Below, piece after piece: positions 1-5,127 of a stretch of 5,127 nucleotides of DNA. A model generated the notes under the pieces. That model ran no database searches. It was given only the letters and a program-made list of their open reading frames with translations, and was not told the origin of the DNA. The position numbers and the translations under genes were made by a program. Positions within the stretch are counted from its first letter, which is position 1. The number at the start of each line of letters is the position of its first letter. The stretch comes from Fidelibacterota bacterium (GTDB lineage: Bacteria > Fidelibacterota > Marinisomatia > Marinisomatales > UBA1611): NCBI GenBank assembly GCA_012964275.1, contig DTUG01000002.1, positions 1-5,127 on the forward strand, given 5' to 3'.

Positions 1-53
1 TTCTGTTATTTGTGACTTACAAGGTAGTGCCATTTTCAACTATATTTTTAAAC

Positions 54-110
54 ATGCAAGTAAGAACAATCATTTTACTATTATTGCTTTATAGCATTGA
101 AATTTTTGCC
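54..110 (+). other. Sec signal peptide
   Basis: The first 19 residues from the ATG at 54 have one Arg at position 4 followed by a run of Ile and Leu, then a polar stretch ending in E-I-F-A before Q-D. This is a normal Sec signal peptide with likely cleavage after Ala19 (or after Gln20). The mature protein would then begin directly with the first strand of the lamin-tail domain (DIFINEYLASN). No lipobox cysteine is present, so it is not a lipoprotein. Confidence 0.85.
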
Positions 111-3100
111 CAGGATATTTTTATCAATGAATATTTAGCATCTAATGTTACTGATTACCCTGAAATGTATGATTTTGATGATTACACTGATTGGATCGAG
201 TTGCATAACCCTGGGGCAACCCTATACAGCCTGGATGGTTTCTTTTTAACGGACAATCTTGAAGATCCCTTAAAGTGGAAAATCCCTGATGGCACGTTAA
301 TTGAGTCTGAAGGGTATCTGATCATTTGGGCAGATGATTATGATGAAACCCCGGGCCAAGTTTACATGAGGCCATACTGGCCCTGGGACGATTTCACAAC
401 ACGGCACTACCATACAAATTTTAAAATAAGTAAAAATGGTGAAGAGTTAGGCCTTTTTAAGGCCGATCAGAATGAAAATTTCACTTTAATCGAGCAGGGC
501 GCATTGTGGAAATATCTTGATGACGGATCAGATCAAAGCTCAGGTTGGACACAAATTGATTTTGATGATGAAGACTGGGGCTCGGGGCATGGTGAGCTGG
601 GTTATGGCGATGGCGATGAAGAGACGGTTGTGGGTTACGGGCCGGATGAAAATGATAAATATATAACGACCTATTTCCGGCATGCTTTCGATGTGAATAG
701 TGCGAGTGAAATTCAAACTGTGGTTATTCTTTTGAAAAGAGATGATGGAGCAATTATATACATAAATGGCAGTGAAGCCGTAAGGTCTAATATGCCTTTA
801 GGATCCATAACCAATGAAACTTATGCAAGTTCTTCAGTGGTTGGATCTTATGAAGATACATTCTTTGAATGGTCCGTATCAGCAAATAACATCATAGATG
901 GGCAAAATGTTGTTGCGGTTGAAATACACCAGGTCAGCGGGTCCAGTTCAGATATCAGTTTTGACCTTGAGCTGAACGGGGTCAGTTATGCCAATACAGA
1001 GCTGGTTGATTCGGTCAGCTTCGGCAGCCAGATAACAGATGTGTCCTACGGCAGGCGTATTGAAGATAATAACTGGTCGTTTTTTGGCGAACCCACGCCC
1101 GGAGGGCCGAATAATACTGTACCAACAGATAATACTGAGATGTCAGGACCCGTCGTTCCATCGCTGGAAACTGGATTTTACAGCAGTCCTCAGATCCTTG
1201 AGCTTTCTGCCGGTTCTGACACAGAACAGATATATTACACGATTGATGGATCAAGGCCGGGCACTGGCACCAATCTATATACCAATCCAATTACCCTGGA
1301 AACCACAACTGTCATCAAGGCACGGGCAATAGATAATGATAAACTCCCCGGCGAGATAATGGTCTCAACATATTTTATGGGTGAGCAGAGTTACCTGCCG
1401 ACCGTATCACTTGTGGCTGAGCCGGAAACACTTTGGGATGCAGATATTGGCATTTATGAGAATGAGTATAAGCAAAGAGAAATACCGGTCACAATCCAAT
1501 ATTTTACTACGGAGACTGACCATGGATTTACAGCCAATGCGGGTGCCAGGCTGGGCGGGGAAAATATCTGGACCAAGCCCCAGAAGCCCTTTACTATCTA
1601 TGCGCGCCAACGTTTCGGCGATGATTATATTCATTACCAGCTATTCGAAAACAAGCAGATAACCAATTTCTCCAGAATCGTATTCCGCAACGGCGGCGAT
1701 GACTGGGAAGAAACATTGATCAGGGATCCCATGACCGAGAGTCTGGTAGCGGGCATGATGGATTGCGGATATATGGCATATACTCCATCTGCACTTTTCC
1801 TGAATGGAGCATACTGGGGCATACATAACATACGGGAGAAATATGACACCCACTATTTCTTTGAAAATTTTAATGCTGATCCGGATAATATTGATCACCT
1901 GGAATATGCGTCCACACCATCAGGAACACGATTGCTGGTTATTGAAGGCAGTATGGATCATTACGATTCAATGATCAATTATATTATAAACAACGATTTG
2001 GATCAGCCCGCTGTATATGATCAGATACAGGAGTGGATGAATATGGACAGCTTTATTGATCATTTGGTCATAATCCTGTATTGTGCGAATACCAGTTGGG
2101 GACACAATAGAGAGTGGTGGCGGCCCCGTACTGACACGGGGAAATGGCAGTGGCTGATCGTTGATCTTGACAGGGGCTTCAATGAAAGCAATTCCTATAG
2201 TAATCTATTGGATAACTTCATGGATGACTATGTGCTCTTTCAATATTTACTAAACAGCCCATCTTTTCAGGACCGGTTTATTCAACGGGCTGCTGCACAT
2301 CTCAGCAATACCTTTTATCCTGATAGGATTGCAGCTATTGTGGACAGTCTCAGCAACAGGATCGCTTCAGAGATGCCCCGCCATATTGATCGCTGGGGAA
2401 ACCAGGGAGGCGTTTCTTCAATGGATGGATGGGCAAACAGGCTGGATGAGATAAAGCAATTTTCCCAGAACAGAAATAATGTTGTACAGAGCCAGTTTAT
2501 CAATGAACTGGATTTAGATGGCACGGTTCAGATAACTGTGGCCATTGAGCCTCCGGGATCAGGGCGGGTGCTGATAAATGATGTTCCTGTGATTCATCCG
2601 GATGGGGAAGGGACCTACTTTAAGAACAAAACCCTATCCATCCTGGCGCAGCCTTTAGCTGGATATCAGTTCCTGGAATGGGAAGGGGTCTCAGACTCTA
2701 TGCGTCTGGAATACAGTTGTATCACCGACAGCCTGTTTACAGCTGTTTTTCAATTATCTGATGAAATAATTCTTCCGGAAATCATCACAGAAAATACCCT
2801 GCTTACCAATGAGCAGCCCTATGCGGTTATCCAAGATTTAACTATATCTTCAGGAGCAGTTCTCACTATCAATGAAGGTGTTGAGATCAGGATGCCGGAT
2901 GAAGGTAATATTATTATCGATGGCCGGCTGATTGTCAATGGTACTGAAGGAAACCCGGTGCAGATCATCCCCAATAGTTCCATTGGTTCTGATCGATGGG
3001 GAGCGGTTTGCTTTGATAATGATGCCGATACATCAACCATTTCACACCTGAGATTGTCCGGTGCGTCGACCGGGGTGGATCCGATGGTTCATCTCGGCGC

Positions 3101-4703
3101 AATATCCAGCATTAATTCGCATGTTATTTTAGATCATGTTGAGATCGAAAATGTAAAATTTCCCGTTTATGTGGAAGGCGGCTCCATTATCATGAATCAT
3201 TGTTCAATGGCATGTGACTTTACCTGTGATTATATCAATGTTAAGGGAGGGGACGCGCTGATCGAGAACTGTATTTTTTATGGCTCTGGTGCACAGGACA
3301 CGGATGCCATCGACCTGGACAATGTCACAGGCGGGATCATCAGGCATAACCGGATATATGACTTTACAGGGTTAAACTCGGATGGGATCGATATTGGAGA
3401 AAACTCTGAAGATATCCTCATTGCTTCAAACCTGATCTATCATTCAGGCGATAAAGGAATATCAATCGGACAAGGATCAACAGTAACCGTAGACAGGAAT
3501 TTAGTTGTTGGGTGTAAAAACGGAATCGCAGTAAAGGACAACTCTGTCGCCGTCATTGTAAATAACACGTTCTTCTATAACGACACAACAGTATCCTGCT
3601 ACGAAAAGAATCAAGGTGCCGGCGGCGGTACTGCAGAGATTGTCAACACTATTTTTTCGAGCAATTTATTATCATCCATCTATACTGATGATTTATCTGT
3701 TGCAGCGGTAAGATACTCTCTTTCAGATTCTGAGTTGCTCGATGGCGAAGGAAATTTATTTTCTGACCCGCTTTTTATAGATCAATTAATATATAATTTA
3801 GAGCTCGAACCCGGTTCGCCGTGTATGGATGCAGGCGATCCTGGTTCTCCGCCCGATGAAGACGGTTCCATTGCTGATATGGGCGCTTATTACATTTATG
3901 ATCCTGGTGATTATCCGTTCGAAATACCAGATCAATTGATAGATCAATTAAAAATAAATGAATTATTAACCATTAATGACGCTACAAATGTAGATGAAGC
4001 GGGCGAGTATGAAGATTGGATCGAATTATATAATCCATCGGAAGATACCTTGAATTTATCCGGGCTTTATTTGAGTGATGACATGGATGACCTGACCCAG
4101 TGGCAGTTTCCGGGCACGAGCATTATGATTCCTTCCGGTGGTCATATTCTGGTCTGGTGTGACGATGATGAAGAGCAGGGAAATCTGCATACCAATTTTA
4201 GATTAAGCTCAACCGGTGAAACCCTGGCATTGATTAAAACCGATGGCACAACCATTATTGATTTTATCTCTTTCGGAACACAAACAGCAGATCTATCCTA
4301 TGGCAGGGTACCGGATGGCAGCGATGAATGGGCATTGATGTCGCCGACGCCCGGCTATTCAAATTCAGGACTAACCGTATCAATAAATGATCTTACTCCG
4401 GATGCGTACCGTTTGCACCAGAACTATCCCAACCCTTTCAACCCTATGACAACACTCCGCTACGACCTGCCTGAAGATGCTATGGTCAGTATCACTATCT
4501 ACAATATAATGGGACAGGAAGTGAGAAACCTGGTCAGCGATCAACAAAGTGCTGGTTTCAAAGCCGTGCAATGGAACGCTACCAATCATGCCGGGTCACC
4601 AGTTAGCGCTGGTCTCTACCTGTACACTATACAGGCCGGTGATCCATCGACAAACTCAGGATATAGCTTCAGGCAGACCAGGAAAATGGTACTGCTGAAA
4701 TAA
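54..4703 (+). CDS. Secreted multidomain CotH-kinase / LTD / beta-helix protein with T9SS sorting domain
   Basis: Encodes about 1549 residues, numbered here from the ATG at 54. Visible domains in order are: signal peptide 1-19; lamin-tail domain 21-146 plus 314-353, interrupted by a galactose-binding-like domain 147-313; chitobiase C-terminal-like domain 366-443; CotH kinase-like domain 448-816; InlB-like repeat 824-901; parallel beta-helix 905-1276; second lamin-tail domain 1299-1438; type A T9SS sorting domain 1451-1549. CotH-family proteins are atypical kinases, known from phosphorylation of Bacillus spore coat proteins; the substrate here is unknown. The product should cross the inner membrane by Sec and the outer membrane by T9SS. 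I chose ATG 54 because it puts a short charged N-region directly before the hydrophobic core. GTG at 12 would add 14 residues and also lacks a Shine-Dalgarno. The frame is open to the left edge, so a longer N-terminus cannot be excluded. The stop is TAA. The gene and its domains are clear; the biological role is not. Confidence 0.93.
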   Translation: MQVRTIILLLLLYSIEIFAQDIFINEYLASNVTDYPEMYDFDDYTDWIELHNPGATLYSLDGFFLTDNLEDPLKWKIPDGTLIESEGYLIIWADDYDETPGQVYMRPYWPWDDFTTRHYHTNFKISKNGEELGLFKADQNENFTLIEQGALWKYLDDGSDQSSGWTQIDFDDEDWGSGHGELGYGDGDEETVVGYGPDENDKYITTYFRHAFDVNSASEIQTVVILLKRDDGAIIYINGSEAVRSNMPLGSITNETYASSSVVGSYEDTFFEWSVSANNIIDGQNVVAVEIHQVSGSSSDISFDLELNGVSYANTELVDSVSFGSQITDVSYGRRIEDNNWSFFGEPTPGGPNNTVPTDNTEMSGPVVPSLETGFYSSPQILELSAGSDTEQIYYTIDGSRPGTGTNLYTNPITLETTTVIKARAIDNDKLPGEIMVSTYFMGEQSYLPTVSLVAEPETLWDADIGIYENEYKQREIPVTIQYFTTETDHGFTANAGARLGGENIWTKPQKPFTIYARQRFGDDYIHYQLFENKQITNFSRIVFRNGGDDWEETLIRDPMTESLVAGMMDCGYMAYTPSALFLNGAYWGIHNIREKYDTHYFFENFNADPDNIDHLEYASTPSGTRLLVIEGSMDHYDSMINYIINNDLDQPAVYDQIQEWMNMDSFIDHLVIILYCANTSWGHNREWWRPRTDTGKWQWLIVDLDRGFNESNSYSNLLDNFMDDYVLFQYLLNSPSFQDRFIQRAAAHLSNTFYPDRIAAIVDSLSNRIASEMPRHIDRWGNQGGVSSMDGWANRLDEIKQFSQNRNNVVQSQFINELDLDGTVQITVAIEPPGSGRVLINDVPVIHPDGEGTYFKNKTLSILAQPLAGYQFLEWEGVSDSMRLEYSCITDSLFTAVFQLSDEIILPEIITENTLLTNEQPYAVIQDLTISSGAVLTINEGVEIRMPDEGNIIIDGRLIVNGTEGNPVQIIPNSSIGSDRWGAVCFDNDADTSTISHLRLSGASTGVDPMVHLGAISSINSHVILDHVEIENVKFPVYVEGGSIIMNHCSMACDFTCDYINVKGGDALIENCIFYGSGAQDTDAIDLDNVTGGIIRHNRIYDFTGLNSDGIDIGENSEDILIASNLIYHSGDKGISIGQGSTVTVDRNLVVGCKNGIAVKDNSVAVIVNNTFFYNDTTVSCYEKNQGAGGGTAEIVNTIFSSNLLSSIYTDDLSVAAVRYSLSDSELLDGEGNLFSDPLFIDQLIYNLELEPGSPCMDAGDPGSPPDEDGSIADMGAYYIYDPGDYPFEIPDQLIDQLKINELLTINDATNVDEAGEYEDWIELYNPSEDTLNLSGLYLSDDMDDLTQWQFPGTSIMIPSGGHILVWCDDDEEQGNLHTNFRLSSTGETLALIKTDGTTIIDFISFGTQTADLSYGRVPDGSDEWALMSPTPGYSNSGLTVSINDLTPDAYRLHQNYPNPFNPMTTLRYDLPEDAMVSITIYNIMGQEVRNLVSDQQSAGFKAVQWNATNHAGSPVSAGLYLYTIQAGDPSTNSGYSFRQTRKMVLLK
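114..1112 (+). other. Lamin-tail domain 1 with a nested galactose-binding-like domain
   Basis: Residues 21-146 begin an LTD fold: an INE strand, DWIELHNP, a LDGFFLTDN strand, a K-IPDG-L turn, GYLIIWADD and HTNFKISKNGEELGLFK. Residues 314-353 supply its last part, VDSVSFGSQ, VSYGRR and PTPGGPN. Between them, residues 147-313 form a separate beta-sandwich resembling galactose-binding-like modules of secreted enzymes: WKYLDDGSD, DFDDEDW, LGYGDGD, YITTYFRHAF, LLKRDDGAIIYINGSE, NVVAVEIHQ and SSDISFDLELNG. Comparison with the uninterrupted LTD near the C-terminus of the same protein (3948-4367) shows the split. LTDs are extracellular binding or adhesion modules in bacteria. The ligand of either part is unknown. 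Confidence 0.82.
1149..1382 (+). other. Chitobiase/beta-hexosaminidase C-terminal-like domain
   Basis: Residues 366-443 show the pattern of this small immunoglobulin-like module: GFYSSPQILELS, then IYYTIDGSRPGTGTNLYTNPI, then TTTVIKARAID and a closing STYF strand. The YTIDGS-P signature followed by a 'Y-nPI' turn is characteristic. In bacterial CotH proteins this module commonly sits immediately before the kinase-like domain, as it does here. It is probably a spacer or a carbohydrate-contacting module and has no catalytic residues. Confidence 0.82.
1395..2501 (+). other. CotH kinase-like domain, catalytic Asp apparently replaced by Ser
   Basis: Residues 448-816. Family landmarks are LPTVSLV at the entry; GARLGGENIWTKPQKPFTIYA, corresponding to the G-R--G-S---KKS-r-- segment; a YQLF motif; RNGGDDWEETLIRDP (Arg557-Asp558); LFLNGAYWGIHNIREKYD with Glu595; FIDHLVIILY; NTSWGHNREWWR; and GKWQWLIVDLDRGF with Asp704 as the DFG-like metal-binding Asp. 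In many family members the NTSW segment reads NTDW. The Asp is thought to be catalytic and lies about 23 residues before the metal Asp; here that position is Ser681 (codon 2094-2096). His684 and Asn685 of the same loop are kept. Residues after about 715 form the helical C-terminal part of the domain. The fold assignment is strong; activity is uncertain. Confidence 0.85.
2523..2756 (+). other. InlB B-repeat-like / bacterial repeat domain
   Basis: Residues 824-901 match the divergent InlB B-repeat pattern: VQITVAIEPPGSGRVLIND, a short loop, YFKNKTLSILAQPLAGYQFLEWEG, then DSLFTAVFQ. The P-GSG---i--- opening, the 'l-A-P--GY-F--W-G' core and the closing 'ftAvF' strand are the diagnostic positions. 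There is one copy. It links the CotH domain to the beta-helix and is probably structural. Confidence 0.75.
2766..3881 (+). other. Right-handed parallel beta-helix domain
   Basis: Residues 905-1276. It starts with a cap and first coils typical of these solenoids (AVIQDLTISSGAVLTINEGVEIRM, IDGRLIVNGTEGNPVQI). It continues with coils of about 22-27 residues following a G-I-h-h---S---I--N-I pattern, clearest at 3228-3584. It ends with NLFSDPLFID and LEPGSPCMDAGDPGSPPDEDGS-ADMGAYY, the usual closing motif of bacterial beta-helix proteins. Such folds bind or cleave polysaccharides in many families. I see no lyase or hydrolase active site that I can name, so a binding role is the safer reading. Confidence 0.85.
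3777..3951 (+). repeat. 13-bp in-frame direct repeat at the beta-helix / LTD 2 junction
   Basis: The sequence ATAGATCAATTAA occurs at 3777-3789 and again at 3939-3951, 162 bases (exactly 54 codons) apart and in the same reading frame. A third partial copy, AGATCAATT, lies at 3929-3937 inside the 10-base palindrome ATCAATTGAT (3931-3940). The copies encode IDQLI, DQLI and IDQLK. They bracket the closing part of the beta-helix and the linker to the second LTD. They may be a local duplication or chance in AT-rich sequence. Confidence 0.5.
3948..4367 (+). other. Lamin-tail domain 2 (uninterrupted)
   Basis: Residues 1299-1438: LKINELLTIND, EDWIELYNPSEDTLNLSGLYLSDD, the QFPGTSIMIPSGGHILVWCDDD strand pair, LHTNFRLSSTGETLALIK, DFISFGTQTADLSYGR and SPTPGYSN. 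This is the complete bacterial LTD pattern without an insertion. It is clearly paralogous to the split LTD at the N-terminus, sharing DWIEL-NP, HTNF-iS--GE-L-L-K, SFG-Q--D-SYGR and PTPG--N. It lies directly before the sorting domain, which suggests it is the surface-proximal module of the mature protein. Confidence 0.88.
4404..4700 (+). other. C-terminal type A T9SS sorting domain
   Basis: Residues 1451-1549 contain LHQNYPNPFNPMTTLRYDLP, VSITIYNIMGQEVRNLV, SAGFKAVQWNATN, SAGLYLYTIQAG and the terminal RKMVLLK. This is the Por-secretion-system type A C-terminal domain, which directs Sec-exported proteins through the type IX machinery. In characterised systems it is cleaved and the cargo is attached to the surface or released. 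A 10-residue stretch, DPSTNSGYSF, lies between the TIQAG strand and the terminal motif, making that loop longer than in the shortest versions. The domain is also the best taxonomic marker in the window (FCB group). Confidence 0.93.
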
Positions 4704-4760
4704 TTCAACTCTTTTCACAACATCAAGCTCCGCCAAGCAGCAAATTCAGTTTCCACGATA

Positions 4761-4769
4761 AAGGAAGGG
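4761..4769 (+). promoter_or_regulatory. Shine-Dalgarno sequence supporting a TTG start at 4779
   Basis: AAGGAAGGG is a strong purine-rich match to the anti-Shine-Dalgarno sequence and is followed by 9 bases before TTG at 4779. The in-frame TAA at 4776-4778 closes the frame just upstream, so TTG 4779 is the first possible start. The alternative GTG at 4836 has only a weak CGGGA in front of it. Confidence 0.6.
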
Positions 4770-4778
4770 AAAAATTAA

Positions 4779-5127
4779 TTGGCAGATTTTCAAAATAAGA
4801 AAAAGAGAACCAGATTGGTTTGTTTACCGGGAAATGTGAGATCTTTACATTTTCTAATTCTCGTTCTATTTTTCTGGTTTCTAACGTGTGTTAAAGAAGA
4901 GACTGGTGTCCCTGAATTATCCCCGACTGTTATTCTTATTTCCATGGATGGATTTCGGTGGGATTACCAGGATAAAACCGGCACTCCCAATCTTGATTAT
5001 CTGGTGGAAAATGGTGTGACGTCAGAATCTTATATTCCTGTGTTTCCGTCAAGTACATTCCCGAATCATCTTTCTATTGTTACTGGATGCTATCCTGAAA
5101 ATCACGGTATCATTTCCAATAGTATGT
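4779..5127 (+). CDS. Type I phosphodiesterase/nucleotide pyrophosphatase (ENPP-like), 5' part
   Basis: An open frame of 116 codons is cut by the right edge. The N-terminus is basic (NKKKRTR), then hydrophobic (LHFLILVLFFWFLTC), then acidic (VKEE): an export signal, possibly of a lipoprotein with Cys37 as the anchor, although FLTC is not a standard lipobox. The catalytic domain begins at TVILISMDGFRWDY, where Asp57 is the first metal ligand, followed by TPNLDYLVENGV and FPSSTFPNHLSIVTGCYPENHGI. Thr93 in STFPNH matches the nucleophile of the nucleotide pyrophosphatase/phosphodiesterase family, a two-metal alkaline phosphatase superfamily group that hydrolyses phosphodiester or pyrophosphate bonds of nucleotides or lipids. 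The rest of the metal site lies outside the window. The start is TTG 4779, supported by a good ribosome site; GTG 4836 would give a compact 18-residue signal ending at the same Cys and remains possible. The gene follows the CotH gene after 75 bases on the same strand, so co-transcription is plausible. Confidence 0.88.
   Translation, partial: MADFQNKKKRTRLVCLPGNVRSLHFLILVLFFWFLTCVKEETGVPELSPTVILISMDGFRWDYQDKTGTPNLDYLVENGVTSESYIPVFPSSTFPNHLSIVTGCYPENHGIISNSM

Noticed and set aside
9..50. Bacteroidota-type promoter (TTTG at 9-12 and a TA--TTTG-like box near 41)
   Set aside because: The spacing of about 28 bases is too long for the -33/-7 arrangement, and the second box lacks the final G.
1015..1898. 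Several open frames of 71-97 codons on both strands inside the CotH gene
   Set aside because: They overlap a gene with continuous, recognisable domains, have no family-like motifs, and show no plausible start region of their own. They are shadow frames.
2315..3040. Minus-strand open frames at 2315-2524 and 2819-3040
   Set aside because: They lie opposite the end of the CotH domain and the start of the beta-helix. Their composition is low-information and nothing in them looks like a protein domain.
2766..3881. Pectate lyase or other defined polysaccharide lyase
   Set aside because: The fold is a parallel beta-helix, but no known catalytic signature could be identified, so an enzymatic call is not supported.
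4380..4589. Minus-strand open frame opposite the T9SS sorting domain
   Set aside because: The plus strand there encodes a highly conserved sorting domain. The reverse translation has no recognisable motif.
54..4703. Spore-coat CotH orthologue
   Set aside because: Only the kinase-like domain is shared. The signal peptide, LTDs, beta-helix and T9SS domain point to a secreted protein of a Gram-negative FCB-group bacterium rather than a spore-former.
4704..4778. Rho-independent terminator or small RNA in the intergenic gap
   Set aside because: No GC-rich inverted repeat followed by a T run is visible. The only recognisable element is the Shine-Dalgarno at 4761-4769.

Overview
The window holds one very large exported multidomain protein gene (about 54-4703, + strand), a 75-base gap, and the 5' end of a second + strand gene that runs off the right edge (4779 onward). 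There are no RNA genes, CRISPR arrays, insertion sequences or convincing terminators.

The organism is most likely an uncultured member of the Fibrobacterota-Chlorobiota-Bacteroidota (FCB) group, possibly Marinimicrobia (SAR406) or a relative. The main clue is the C-terminus of the big protein. It has NYPNPFNP, a Y-LPE strand, IYNIMGQEVRNLV, SAGLYLYTIQAG and a final RKMVLLK, which is the type A sorting domain of the type IX secretion system (T9SS). The phrasing resembles what I remember from Marinimicrobia proteins. That assignment is from memory, not from a search.

The big protein reads, in order: signal peptide; lamin-tail domain (LTD) 1, split by a nested galactose-binding-like beta-sandwich; chitobiase/hexosaminidase C-terminal-like domain; CotH-type atypical kinase domain; InlB-type 'bacterial repeat' domain; right-handed parallel beta-helix; LTD 2; T9SS sorting domain. 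It is therefore predicted to be secreted or attached to the cell surface. The CotH core looks intact except that the usual catalytic Asp appears to be Ser, so kinase activity is uncertain.

The second gene encodes the N-terminus of a type I phosphodiesterase/nucleotide pyrophosphatase (ENPP-like, alkaline phosphatase superfamily). It has a secretion signal that may be a lipoprotein signal. Both products act outside the cytoplasm and lie in tandem, so they could be co-transcribed, but nothing in the sequence proves a shared pathway. The most notable points are the nested LTD architecture, the kinase substitution, and the Asn ladder and Asp-rich loops of the beta-helix.
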